This document shows positions 7,495-17,165 of a stretch of DNA of 64,000 bases, piece by piece. Under the pieces are notes generated by a model, which was not told where the DNA came from, ran no database searches, and saw nothing but the letters and a program-made list of their open reading frames with translations. The stretch lies in NCBI GenBank assembly GCA_902569785.1, contig CACFVO010000001.1, positions 1 through 64,000 of the forward strand. Reading direction: 5' to 3'. Each line of letters opens with the position of its first letter. The first letter of the stretch is position 1. The stretch comes from an uncultured Pelagibacteraceae bacterium (lineage in GTDB: Bacteria; Pseudomonadota; Alphaproteobacteria; Pelagibacterales; Pelagibacteraceae). Made by a program: the position numbers and the translations under genes.

Positions 7495-8978
7495 GTATGA
7501 ATATTGGAGGAGGAGAGCTTAAAGAGTTAAAACCAAGAATTCTTGTTTTAGGAATTGGTGGAGCAGGAGGAAATGCTATAAATGAAATGATCGAGTCCGG
7601 CATGGAAGGTGTTGAATTTGTAGCAATTAACACAGATGCTCAGGATTTAAAAAAAAGTAAAGCACACGCAAAAATTCAAATTGGCATGAATTTAACTAAA
7701 GGACTGGGGGCTGGCGCAAAACACAATATTGGTCAAGCAGCAGCAGACGAGTCTATTGGAGAAATAGTGAATTATATTCAAGGAAGCAATATGGTTTTTA
7801 TTGCAGCTGGTATGGGAGGTGGAACAGGAACTGGAGCTTCTCACGTTATAGCTAAAGCAGCTAAAGAATTAAATATTTTGACAGTTGGGGTTACTACATT
7901 GCCTTTTGACTACGAAGGATCAAAAAGAATGAGAAGAGCTGTTGAAGGATTAGAGGCATTAAAAAAACATTTAGATACTACAATAGTTGTACCAAATCAA
8001 AATCTTTTCAAAATTGCTAGCGAAACAACAACGTTTGAGGAGTCTTTTCACTTATCAAATAATGTTTTGAGACATGGCGTACAAAGTGTGACTGATCTAA
8101 TGGTAAGACCTGGCATGATTAATTTAGATTTTGCCGATGTAGAGACAGTAATGAGTTCTATGGGCAAAGCAATGATGGGAACAGGAGAAGCTGAGGGAGA
8201 AAACAGAGCAATGGCAGCAACAGAAATGGCTTTGAACAACCCTTTAATTGATGAATATTCTTTAAAAGGTGCAAAAGGATTATTAATTAATATTACTGGT
8301 GGAAAAGATTTAACTTTATTTGAAGTTGATCAAACGGTTCAAAAAGTTAGAGCAGAAGTTGATACAGACGTAGAATTAATCTTTGGTGCTATAAAAGATG
8401 AAAATATGGTTGGCAAAATGAGAGTCTCAATAGTTGCCACAGCTTTAGACGGTCACAAACCACAAACCAATACCGTTTTAAATATGACATCAAGAATACA
8501 AAATAGAAACAACGGATATTCTGATGATCTATTTTCTCAAAATATAAACAATATAGACAACAATACTTTTAATTCAATTGAAGGAGCAACTGCTTTAAAG
8601 CTTGATGAAAAGTTTGAGGTCAATGATCAAGAACAACAGTCTATAATTAATAATTTAGAACAAAGCACGACTGAACCTGAGATAGAGTCTAAACTAAATA
8701 ATATTCCCACAGGCGTTTCGATAGAGAATGCTTCATATATAGAAAGCAAAGAGCATAATGCTCAAACAATTCAAGAAGAAAATTCTGCTTCTGAGATTGA
8801 GACGAATAACAAAGAGGAGTATACGCCACAACTTTTTTTACACGACAACGAATCTGCAGTTGAAAGTGAATTAGAAGAGACCGGAAGAGACGAACACACA
8901 GAAAAACTTTTTGATCAGGATTTAAATGAAGAAGAGGATTTTGAAATTCCTGCATTTTTAAGAAAACAAAAGTTTTAA
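7491..8978 (+). CDS. ftsZ: cell division GTPase FtsZ
   Basis: The tubulin-like protein that polymerises into the division ring. The 495 residues include the N-terminal IGGAGGNAINEM loop, NTDAQDL, the tubulin signature GGGTGTGA at about 109-116, and the PFDYEGSKRMRRA segment. A long acidic linker covers about residues 330-480. The C-terminal conserved peptide is EIPAFLRKQKF, the site that usually binds FtsA and other partners. A GGGGAG ribosome site precedes the ATG, and the start overlaps the mraZ stop by 4 bases. In most bacteria ftsZ sits after ftsA at the end of this cluster; no ftsZ is found there in this window. Confidence 0.98.
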   Translation: MSMNIGGGELKELKPRILVLGIGGAGGNAINEMIESGMEGVEFVAINTDAQDLKKSKAHAKIQIGMNLTKGLGAGAKHNIGQAAADESIGEIVNYIQGSNMVFIAAGMGGGTGTGASHVIAKAAKELNILTVGVTTLPFDYEGSKRMRRAVEGLEALKKHLDTTIVVPNQNLFKIASETTTFEESFHLSNNVLRHGVQSVTDLMVRPGMINLDFADVETVMSSMGKAMMGTGEAEGENRAMAATEMALNNPLIDEYSLKGAKGLLINITGGKDLTLFEVDQTVQKVRAEVDTDVELIFGAIKDENMVGKMRVSIVATALDGHKPQTNTVLNMTSRIQNRNNGYSDDLFSQNINNIDNNTFNSIEGATALKLDEKFEVNDQEQQSIINNLEQSTTEPEIESKLNNIPTGVSIENASYIESKEHNAQTIQEENSASEIETNNKEEYTPQLFLHDNESAVESELEETGRDEHTEKLFDQDLNEEEDFEIPAFLRKQKF

Positions 8979-8996
8979 TGATTAAGCTATATCATT

Positions 8997-10016
8997 ATGA
9001 TCCATCTAACTTCATCATCGGAATCTCCCCATTTTCCGGTGATGTTGGATGAAGTAATTAAGATTTGTTCTCCTCATAAAGGCGGTGTTTATATAGACTG
9101 CACTTTTGGAGGGGGAGGATATTCAAAGAAACTACTTAAATTTTCCAAAACAAAAGTCATTGCTTTGGATCGCGATAAATTTATTTTAGGTATCAGCAAA
9201 GATTTGGAAAAAAAATACCCAAATAGATTTTTTTTCCACCAGAAAAAATTTAGCGAAGTAAACAAAGTCGTCAATAATCAATCTGCCGATGCCGTAGTAT
9301 TTGATTTAGGCTTATCTTCAATTCAACTAAATAATTTACAAAGAGGTTTTTCTTTTAATTCTAAAGAAAAACTGGATATGTCAATGGGCCTTTCATTTAC
9401 TTCTGCTGAAGAAGTAGTAAATAATTGTAGTGAACAAAAATTAAGATCTATTATTAAGATTTTAGGAGAAGAAAAAGACGCATCAAGAATTGCAAAAAAT
9501 ATTATTAAAACAAGATTATTGAAAAAAATTACTAAAGTTGACCAATTGGTAGAAATTATTGAAAAGAGCAAAAAGAAAAATTATACAAATAAAATAAATC
9601 CAAGCACAAAAACTTTTCAAGCTCTAAGAATATTTGTAAATAAAGAAATTACAGAACTCATTGAAGGTATTATTAAAGCAACACAAATTTTAAAACCAGG
9701 AGGAATAATACTAATTGTTAGTTTTCACTCTATTGAGGATAAAATTGTAAAATACTTTTTTACTAATTTTTCTTCTAATCGATCTAAACCTTCTAGGTAT
9801 CTCCCAGAAAATAAAGACTCTAATATTTCTTTATTTAATAAGTATAAAAATAAAATATTTAAGCCTTCTAATGCAGAGATCATTAAAAACCCACCATCGC
9901 GCTCTGCCAAACTTAGATACGCAATTAGAAGTAAAAATAAATTTATTTATCCTAATGAATTGACTAATAAATTTAAAAAATATTTAGAATTAGAAGGTTC
10001 ATATGCCCAAAATTAA
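8997..10016 (+). CDS. rsmH: 16S rRNA (cytosine(1402)-N(4))-methyltransferase RsmH
   Basis: 339 residues, formerly MraW. Features in order: HFPVMLDEVIKICSPHKGG, the SAM-binding DCTFGGGGYSKKLL, ALDRD, VFDLGLSSIQLN, the RGFSFNSKEKLDMSMG segment, and FQALRIFVNKEI. The C-terminal part has ILIVSFHSIEDKIVK and PSRSAKLRYAIR. It methylates N4 of C1402 in the ribosomal decoding centre. It is followed with a 14-bp overlap by the ftsL-like gene, as in classical dcw clusters. Confidence 0.97.
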   Translation: MIHLTSSSESPHFPVMLDEVIKICSPHKGGVYIDCTFGGGGYSKKLLKFSKTKVIALDRDKFILGISKDLEKKYPNRFFFHQKKFSEVNKVVNNQSADAVVFDLGLSSIQLNNLQRGFSFNSKEKLDMSMGLSFTSAEEVVNNCSEQKLRSIIKILGEEKDASRIAKNIIKTRLLKKITKVDQLVEIIEKSKKKNYTNKINPSTKTFQALRIFVNKEITELIEGIIKATQILKPGGIILIVSFHSIEDKIVKYFFTNFSSNRSKPSRYLPENKDSNISLFNKYKNKIFKPSNAEIIKNPPSRSAKLRYAIRSKNKFIYPNELTNKFKKYLELEGSYAQN

Positions 10017-10350
10017 GTTAATGATATCTATTGGAATATTTTCAATTCTATTAAGTATTACTTCTGCAATTAAAAATCAGACAAGAATTATTGAAAAAAG
10101 CATCTATAAGATTGATAGAAAGATTGCAGTTATTAAAAAAGATTTATACGAAACTGAATTAGATTATTTTTATCTTTCTTCACCAAATATCCTGTCAAAA
10201 AAAATAAAAGATTTGGCTTTAATAGAATATGCACCAATGGATTTTTCAAGAATATACTTAAATTATAAAGATTTTTCAGACTCTCAAAAAAAAATAACAA
10301 TACTTAAAATAGACAATGAAAAGAAAACGCAGAAAAAACAAAGATTTTAA
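10003..10350 (+). CDS. ftsL: FtsL-like cell division protein
   Basis: A 115-residue bitopic protein: a short N-terminus, one transmembrane helix (MISIGIFSILLSITSAI at about 6-22), then a heptad-like helical stretch (IIEKSIYKIDRKIAVIKKDL). The tail contains LSSPNILSKKIKDLAL, typical of the FtsL/DivIC fold. FtsL sequences are poorly conserved, so the call rests on architecture and on its position between rsmH and ftsI, overlapping both (14 and 35 bp). It would bridge FtsQ, FtsB and FtsI in the divisome. Confidence 0.8.
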   Translation: MPKIKLMISIGIFSILLSITSAIKNQTRIIEKSIYKIDRKIAVIKKDLYETELDYFYLSSPNILSKKIKDLALIEYAPMDFSRIYLNYKDFSDSQKKITILKIDNEKKTQKKQRF

Positions 10351-12043
10351 TATAAATCAAAAGAGTTTTTATTTTGAAGATTATTTAGAAACTAATCAAA
10401 AAAATAAGAAAGTCAAAAATTCTAGTGTTTCTCAGGATAGGATTTACCTTCTTTTTTTTCTATTTCTTTCTTTAATTACAATATTTTCAATTAAAATTAT
10501 TTTTGTATCTTTAAAAAATCTGGAGATTTATAATCAAAACAATAATTCATTTCATTTTACCTCTTTAAGAAGAGATATCATTGACAGAAATGGGATCTTA
10601 ATATCGAGAAATGTAAAATCTTTCCATGCAGCTATAAATCCTTCATTGATAAAAAATAAAGAGAATTTTTTAATTAAGATTAGATTAAATTTTCCTGATT
10701 TATCTATCAAAAACATTGAAAAAAATTTAAATAAAGGAAAATATTTTTATTTAAAAAAAAGACTTGATCAAAACGACAAAGCAAAATTATGGTCTCTTGG
10801 AGAAAAAGGGATTATTTTTGAACCTTTTCAATCCAGAATTTATACTCATGCAAACTTATATAGTCACATTTTAGGTCAAGTTGATTATGATAACTTTGGG
10901 ATCTCCGGAGTTGAAAAATATTTTGATAAAGAACTTAAAGATAAGAAAAAAATAAAAAATCCCCTACAGTTAACTTTAGACACAAATATTCAACATATAA
11001 TTGATGAAGAACTCAATAAAGCAATAGAAACCTTTAATGCCTCAGGTGGAGGAGCTTTACTAATGGATGTTAATAATGGTGAAGTATTATCTTTAGTTTC
11101 TTTACCCAACTTTAATATTAATAAAAGAGAGAAGATTACTGATAAAAATTATAGCAATAAAATAACTAAGAGCATTTATGAATTAGGCTCTATTTTTAAA
11201 ACATTTACAATTGCTTTAGCTCTTGAAAAAAATTTAGTATCGCCTGAAACAATTATTGAAAATATACCTAGAAAAATAAAATGTTCTATTCATGAGATAT
11301 CAGATATTAAGGAATTTCCAAAAGATTTGTCTGTCGAAGATATATTAATTAGATCTTCTAATATTGGAACCTTGATGTTAGCAAAAAAAATTGGAGAGCA
11401 AGACTATAAAGAGTTTATCAAAGAAACTAATTTATTAAATATCCCTGAATTTGAACTAGAAGAACTTGGAACTCCTTTAAAAATTAAGTGGAATAAATGT
11501 AAACTAGAAACTATTTCTTATGGACATGGAATTGCAGTTACCCCTTTACAAGCAACCGCAACATACGCTGCATTAACTAATGGAGGCAATTTTATAAAAC
11601 CAACAATAATTAGAAAAGAAGCACAACAAGATAATAAAAAAATAATTTCAGAAGAAACTAGTAGAGAAATAAATACTATTTTAAGAAAAGTAGTTACTGA
11701 AAAAGAAGGCACTGCTAGTTTAGCTGATATTCATGGTTATGATGTTGGGGGAAAAACTGGAACTTCACAAAAATATGGAAATAAGAATGAAAATTTGAAT
11801 ACATTTATTTCAGTGTTTCCTTCAAAAAATCCTAAATATGCTTTACTTGTAATGCTAGAGAATCCACAGGTGGCTTCTGATTTAATCTATAATTATCGAG
11901 GGATGAAGATTAAGGGGACTAGAAATGAAGCAGGCTGGAATTCTGTTTATATAGCAGGCAAAATTATAAAAAAAATCGGACCTATTTTAGCCATAAATAA
12001 CAAAGAGTTTTACAACAAACATGTTGCTAAAAAACTTAATTAA
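10316..12043 (+). CDS. ftsI: septal peptidoglycan transpeptidase PBP3
   Basis: A class B penicillin-binding protein of 575 residues. A transmembrane helix lies at about 44-65 (LLFFLFLSLITIFSIKIIF). The pedestal domain includes RRDIIDRNG and YSHILGQVD. The transpeptidase domain has the catalytic Ser in GSIFKTF (SxxK), the second motif RSSNIGT (SxN), and GGKTGTSQ (KTG). It crosslinks peptidoglycan at the septum with FtsW. The N-terminus is unusually basic (MKRKRRKNKDF). It overlaps ftsL upstream and murEF downstream. Confidence 0.96.
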   Translation: MKRKRRKNKDFNINQKSFYFEDYLETNQKNKKVKNSSVSQDRIYLLFFLFLSLITIFSIKIIFVSLKNLEIYNQNNNSFHFTSLRRDIIDRNGILISRNVKSFHAAINPSLIKNKENFLIKIRLNFPDLSIKNIEKNLNKGKYFYLKKRLDQNDKAKLWSLGEKGIIFEPFQSRIYTHANLYSHILGQVDYDNFGISGVEKYFDKELKDKKKIKNPLQLTLDTNIQHIIDEELNKAIETFNASGGGALLMDVNNGEVLSLVSLPNFNINKREKITDKNYSNKITKSIYELGSIFKTFTIALALEKNLVSPETIIENIPRKIKCSIHEISDIKEFPKDLSVEDILIRSSNIGTLMLAKKIGEQDYKEFIKETNLLNIPEFELEELGTPLKIKWNKCKLETISYGHGIAVTPLQATATYAALTNGGNFIKPTIIRKEAQQDNKKIISEETSREINTILRKVVTEKEGTASLADIHGYDVGGKTGTSQKYGNKNENLNTFISVFPSKNPKYALLVMLENPQVASDLIYNYRGMKIKGTRNEAGWNSVYIAGKIIKKIGPILAINNKEFYNKHVAKKLN

Positions 12044-14783
12044 AAATTCTCCAAAAAACATTAAAGAGCTAAAAATCAAAGGCTTAGCTCTTAATAGTAA
12101 AGACGTGAAAAAAGGATTTATTTTTTTTGCGATTAAGGGAACTAAATTCAATGGTGAAAATTATATTGATAAAGCTATTAAAAATGGAGCAATCATAATT
12201 ATTTGTTCAAAGAGTTGTAAATTTAAAAGCACTCAAGTTATAGTAATTAAAAAAAAAAAAGTAAGAGAATATTTAAGTGAAATCTGTTCAAAATTTTACA
12301 AATTAAAACCAAAAAATATTATTGCAGTTACAGGGACAAACGGAAAAACATCGGTAGCTGATTTTTTTTATCAAATATTAAATGCAAATAATATTCCAGT
12401 CGCATCCATCGGAACATTAGGAATAAGATACAGAAATAAGTTTATTAAGACCAATCTTACATCCCCAGATGTAATAACGCTCCATAAAAATCTCCAAAAA
12501 TTAAAAAAAAATAAAATTGACAACGTTATTTTAGAGGCTTCTAGCCATGGTTTGGATCAAAATAGATTAAATAATCTTAATCTTAAAGCTGGGATTTTTA
12601 CTAACTTTAGCCAAGATCACCTAGACTACCACAAGACAATGAAAGCTTATTTAAAAGCAAAATTAATTTTATTTTCAAAATTATTACCTATAAAAAGCTA
12701 TGTTATCACTGATCAATTTATTAAAGAATATTCAATTTTAGAAAAAATTTCAAAAAGTAGACAACTAAGATTATTGGATGCTAACAAAATATTTAATAAC
12801 ATTAAAAATACCTCTTTATCCTTGGTTGGATCATTTCAGATGAAGAATTTATCTATGGCAATTTTAGCAGCACAATTATGTAATTTAAATTATACTAAAA
12901 TTAATAGCTCTCTAAGAAAGATTAAGAATGTTGATGGAAGGTTAGATTTAATTAAAAAGTATCCAAACAATATAAGAGTATTCATTGATTATGCTCATAC
13001 ACCAGATGCATTACAAGAAGTTATAAAATCAATAAAAAATACTTTTAATAGTAATATTTCTTTAGTATTTGGATGTGGAGGAGAAAGAGATTTTAAAAAA
13101 AGATCTTTAATGGCAAAAGTTGCAAAATCTTTTTGTAAAAAAATTTATGTTACTGATGATAATCCTAGAAAAGAAGATCCAAAAAAAATTAGAAAAGAAA
13201 TAATTAATCATCTTAAAGGAAGCAACTATTTTAATATAGGAAATAGATCAAAAGCTATTAAAGAAGCAGTATTAAAAGCAGAACCGAATGAAATAATTTT
13301 AATTGCTGGAAAGGGCCATGAAAACTACCAAGACTATGGAAATAAAATTATTTCTATTTCAGATAGAAAAATAATAAAAAAATTAAAAATTAATAAAAAT
13401 GTAATAAATCAAAAAAAACAAAATTATTTATTTAATTCAAAAATATTAAATAAAATTATTAAAAATAAAAAAACCTACTTATTCAATGGGCTTTCAATAG
13501 ACTCAAGAAATGTAAAAAAAGATAATATATTTTTAGCCATTAAAGGAAAATATAATGATGGAAATAAATATATTTCCAAAGCTTTAAAAAAAGGTGCTCG
13601 TTATGTCGTTTCATCAAACAATAATAAAAAACATAAAAAAAAAATAATCCAAGTTGATAACCCTATTATTTTTCTTGATAAATTTGCCAAACTAAAAAGA
13701 GAGAATTGCAAAGCAAAAATTTTAGCAATAACTGGCAGTGCAGGAAAAACTTCACTAAAAAATATTCTTTATGTTTTACTTCAAAAATATAACAAAACCT
13801 ACGCCTCTCCCAGATCCTTCAATAATCATTATGGTGTTCCTATAAGTTTATCTAATCTCAATCAAAATCATAAATTTGGTGTTTTTGAAGTAGGAATGAG
13901 TAAGGCAGGCGAAATTAATCGATTATCTAAAATTATAAAACCTAATTTAGCTATAATTACTAATATAGCCGAGGCACACATAGAAAATTTTAGTAATATT
14001 AAAGGTATAGCAAAAGCAAAAAGCGAAATTATAAATAACATTCAAAATAATGGAGTAGTTATTTTAAATCGTGATGATAAATTTTTTAATTATTTAAATG
14101 CAAAAGCAAAATTAAAAAATATAAAAGTTATTACTTTTGGTAAATCAAAACAAGCTGATGTTCATCTAATTAAAATACAACAAGAAGATACAAAAAAAAA
14201 AATTACAATAAGTGTTAAAAACAAGATTTTAAAATTAATTATAAAAAATATTAATGTTTACAACGTTCTTGCCTCATTAGCAGTTTTACAAGAACTTGAT
14301 TTAAATTTTCAAAAATCTATCACTGTATTTAAGAATTTTGAACCTTCTGAAGGTAGAGGTAGAGAACATAAAATTAAGAGATATAAAAAGTATTTTAGGT
14401 TAATTGATGAAAGCTATAACGCTAATCCATTTTCAGTTAAAAATGCATTAAATAATTTCATACAAATAAAGAAAGATAAATTTAAAAAATACTTATTGTT
14501 GGGAGATATGCTAGAGCTTGGAAAAAAATCTGAGATTTATCATAGAGAATTATCAGGACTTATTAACAGTTCAGATATTGATAAAGTTTTTGTGAAAGGA
14601 GAAAAGTCCCTTTTTACCTATAAAAATTTGAAGAAAAATAAGCGTGGAAATATTTTTCAATGTAAAGAAGATGTTGATTTAATTTTAAAAAATATAATCG
14701 CTAATAATGATTATTTAATGATAAAAGGTTCTAACGCAACTGGATTAAACATTATTAGCAACGCAATGATAAAAGGAATTTAG
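12021..14783 (+). CDS. murEF: MurE-MurF fusion: UDP-MurNAc-tripeptide synthetase plus UDP-MurNAc-pentapeptide synthetase
   Basis: A single uninterrupted reading frame of 920 residues holds two complete Mur ligases. MurE is about 1-450: ATP loop TGTNGKTS at 104-111, EASSHGLDQNR, NFSQDHLDYH, and the diaminopimelate-selecting DNPR motif at about 379. MurF is about 460-920: a second Mur N-domain, an ATP loop in ITGSAGKTS at about 570, FEVGMSKAGEI, and ESYNANPFSVKNAL. MurE adds meso-diaminopimelate and MurF adds D-Ala-D-Ala to the precursor, so the fusion couples consecutive steps. Bifunctional MurE/MurF proteins are known in some proteobacteria. The stop abuts the mraY start. Confidence 0.93.
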   Translation: MLLKNLIKNSPKNIKELKIKGLALNSKDVKKGFIFFAIKGTKFNGENYIDKAIKNGAIIIICSKSCKFKSTQVIVIKKKKVREYLSEICSKFYKLKPKNIIAVTGTNGKTSVADFFYQILNANNIPVASIGTLGIRYRNKFIKTNLTSPDVITLHKNLQKLKKNKIDNVILEASSHGLDQNRLNNLNLKAGIFTNFSQDHLDYHKTMKAYLKAKLILFSKLLPIKSYVITDQFIKEYSILEKISKSRQLRLLDANKIFNNIKNTSLSLVGSFQMKNLSMAILAAQLCNLNYTKINSSLRKIKNVDGRLDLIKKYPNNIRVFIDYAHTPDALQEVIKSIKNTFNSNISLVFGCGGERDFKKRSLMAKVAKSFCKKIYVTDDNPRKEDPKKIRKEIINHLKGSNYFNIGNRSKAIKEAVLKAEPNEIILIAGKGHENYQDYGNKIISISDRKIIKKLKINKNVINQKKQNYLFNSKILNKIIKNKKTYLFNGLSIDSRNVKKDNIFLAIKGKYNDGNKYISKALKKGARYVVSSNNNKKHKKKIIQVDNPIIFLDKFAKLKRENCKAKILAITGSAGKTSLKNILYVLLQKYNKTYASPRSFNNHYGVPISLSNLNQNHKFGVFEVGMSKAGEINRLSKIIKPNLAIITNIAEAHIENFSNIKGIAKAKSEIINNIQNNGVVILNRDDKFFNYLNAKAKLKNIKVITFGKSKQADVHLIKIQQEDTKKKITISVKNKILKLIIKNINVYNVLASLAVLQELDLNFQKSITVFKNFEPSEGRGREHKIKRYKKYFRLIDESYNANPFSVKNALNNFIQIKKDKFKKYLLLGDMLELGKKSEIYHRELSGLINSSDIDKVFVKGEKSLFTYKNLKKNKRGNIFQCKEDVDLILKNIIANNDYLMIKGSNATGLNIISNAMIKGI

Positions 14784-15869
14784 ATGTTATTTAGTTTACT
14801 TACATCCTTAATAGATCACTATTCTTTCCTTAACGTATTTAAATATCTTACTTTCAGAACAGGACTTTCAGTTGTTACATCTCTAATTGTAGTTTTTATC
14901 ATTGGTGGACCACTTATTAGAATTTTTTCAGAAAATATGATTACTGGTCCAATAAGACAAGACGGTCCTATAGATCATATTATAAAGAAATCAGGAACTC
15001 CTACAATGGGAGGCGTCATTATCATTATCGGTATGCTTACTAGTACTTTGTTGTGGGCTGATTTAAAAAATATTTATATCTGGACATTAATTTTTGTATC
15101 TTTGAGTTTGGCAATATTGGGTTTTAGTGATGATTTATTAAAAATAAAATTTAAAAACTCTAGGGGACTAAACCCAAAATTAAAATTTATTGGTCAGTTA
15201 ATCATTGGTGTTTTAACCCTATTTATTTTAATAAATTTTTCTAATCATGAATATCTCTATAATCTTTACTTTCCTTTCTTCAAAAATCTAATTTGGCAGA
15301 TGGGTATTTTTTTTATTCCCTTTGGTTTATTTGTAATAATTGGATCATCTAATGCAGTGAATTTAACAGATGGACTAGATGGTTTAGCTACTGTTCCAGT
15401 TATGTTGGTAGCACTTTCATTTACGTTAATTTCCTATGTAGTTGGAAATACAATTTTTTCTGAATATCTTCAATTACAATACATTCCTGATGTAGGAGAG
15501 CTTTCAATATTTTGTGGTTCAATCGTAGGATCTTGTTTAGGTTTTCTTTGGTATAACGCTCCTCCGGCTAAAATTTTTATGGGAGACACAGGTTCTTTGT
15601 CTTTAGGAGGTTCTTTAGCTGCAGTAGCTATAATCGCAAAACATGAAATTGTTCTGGCAATAGTTGGAGGATTATTTGTTTTAGAGACTGTATCAGTAAT
15701 TATTCAAGTTATATCTTTTAAACTTACTGGAAAAAGAATTTTTAAGATGGCACCGATTCATCATCACTTTGAGCAAAAGGGCTGGGCCGAGTCAACAATT
15801 GTAATTCGATTTTGGATAATTGCAATAATATTAGCTTTAGTTGGATTAGCTACATTAAAATTACGTTAG
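14784..15869 (+). CDS. mraY: phospho-N-acetylmuramoyl-pentapeptide-transferase (lipid I synthase)
   Basis: A 361-residue integral membrane enzyme with about ten transmembrane helices. MraY signatures are GTPTMGG near residue 71, the Asp pair in GFSDDLLK, NAVNLTDGLDGLA, and GFLWYNAPPAKIFMGDTGSL with the catalytic Asp. The C-terminal HHHFEQKGW belongs to the family's cytoplasmic loop. It transfers phospho-MurNAc-pentapeptide to undecaprenyl phosphate. The ATG follows the murEF stop with no gap, which suggests translational coupling. Confidence 0.98.
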   Translation: MLFSLLTSLIDHYSFLNVFKYLTFRTGLSVVTSLIVVFIIGGPLIRIFSENMITGPIRQDGPIDHIIKKSGTPTMGGVIIIIGMLTSTLLWADLKNIYIWTLIFVSLSLAILGFSDDLLKIKFKNSRGLNPKLKFIGQLIIGVLTLFILINFSNHEYLYNLYFPFFKNLIWQMGIFFIPFGLFVIIGSSNAVNLTDGLDGLATVPVMLVALSFTLISYVVGNTIFSEYLQLQYIPDVGELSIFCGSIVGSCLGFLWYNAPPAKIFMGDTGSLSLGGSLAAVAIIAKHEIVLAIVGGLFVLETVSVIIQVISFKLTGKRIFKMAPIHHHFEQKGWAESTIVIRFWIIAIILALVGLATLKLR

Positions 15870-15872
15870 TGA

Positions 15873-17165
15873 ATGTCACATATATTAAATTTAAAAAAAC
15901 TTTCATTTTTGGTGTATGGATTAGGATCTACAGGATATTCAGTAATTAAATACTTTAAGAAAAAAAAAATTTATAATTTTTCTGTATGGGATGATAGCTC
16001 TAAATTAAGAAAAAAATTTAAGTCTAAAAATATTTCAAATTTGAAAAATGCATTGAAAGAGGTGGATTATATTGTCTTAAGCCCAGGCATTAGCTTAAAA
16101 AAGACAAAATACAAAAAAGATTTATTAAAATTTAGAAACAAAATTATAACTGATATAGATTTATTATATTTAAGTAATTCTAAGTTTAAATCTATTGTAG
16201 TAACTGGATCAAATGGAAAATCTACAACTTGTAAAATTATTGAACATTTATTAAAAAAAAATAAATTTAAGGTTAAGTTAGGTGGAAATATAGGTACACC
16301 AGTTTTAAATTTTGAAATAAAGAAAAATACTATTTTGGTTATTGAAGCTTCTTCTTTTCAACTTTCTCACTCAAAATTTATACATCCAGATTTCGCAATC
16401 CTTTTAAATATTACTAATGACCACTTAGATTGGCATGGATCAGTCCAAGCTTATATTAAATCAAAGTTAAAAATATTTAATTTACAAGGTAGGAATAATT
16501 TTGCTTTGGTAAATGAAAATTTGAAAGATATTTTTAAAAAAAATAAATACTTGGGTAAGTTAGTACCAGTTAAATTCAATAATTATAAAAAGATAAAGTT
16601 TAAAATAGAAAATGAATATTTAAGATCTGGAACAAATAATGAAAATATGAATTTTGTTTATGAATTGTCAAAATTATTTAAAATTAAAAAAAGCTCTTTT
16701 ATAAAATCCATGAATTCTTTTTTAGGACTGCCACATAGATATGAAATTTTTTTCAAAAAAAAAGGCATTACTTTTATCAATGATTCAAAAGCTACAAGCT
16801 TGCAAGCAGCAATGCTTGCTTTGGCCAACAGTAAAAATATCTACTGGATACTTGGAGGATTACCAAAAGATAAAGATAGAATTAATTTGAGATATGTTAA
16901 AAATAATATAGTCAAATCTTACATAATAGGAAAGAATATAAATTTTTTTAAAAACCAATTGAGAAATAAAATAAAGTATTCTGTCACAAGAAATTTAAAA
17001 AATGCAATAATAAGTGCACTAAAAGATGTAAGATTGTTTAAAAAAACAAACAACACAATTTTACTAAGCCCAGGCGCAGCATCATTTGATCAATTTAAAA
17101 ACTTTGAAAATAGGGGCAATGAATTTAAAAAATTAAGTAGACTATATGCTAAAAAATTTATTTAA
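15873..17165 (+). CDS. murD: UDP-N-acetylmuramoylalanine--D-glutamate ligase
   Basis: 430 residues. The N-terminal Rossmann-like domain has LVYGLGSTGYSV. The ATP loop is VTGSNGKSTT at about 110-119, followed by LGGNIGTPVL, EASSFQL and NITNDHLDWHGS, and a C-terminal domain with GLPHRYE, NDSKAT and LLSPGAASFDQF. It adds D-glutamate to UDP-MurNAc-L-Ala. It lies between mraY (3-bp gap) and ftsW (20-bp overlap), the standard order. Confidence 0.96.
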   Translation: MSHILNLKKLSFLVYGLGSTGYSVIKYFKKKKIYNFSVWDDSSKLRKKFKSKNISNLKNALKEVDYIVLSPGISLKKTKYKKDLLKFRNKIITDIDLLYLSNSKFKSIVVTGSNGKSTTCKIIEHLLKKNKFKVKLGGNIGTPVLNFEIKKNTILVIEASSFQLSHSKFIHPDFAILLNITNDHLDWHGSVQAYIKSKLKIFNLQGRNNFALVNENLKDIFKKNKYLGKLVPVKFNNYKKIKFKIENEYLRSGTNNENMNFVYELSKLFKIKKSSFIKSMNSFLGLPHRYEIFFKKKGITFINDSKATSLQAAMLALANSKNIYWILGGLPKDKDRINLRYVKNNIVKSYIIGKNINFFKNQLRNKIKYSVTRNLKNAIISALKDVRLFKKTNNTILLSPGAASFDQFKNFENRGNEFKKLSRLYAKKFI

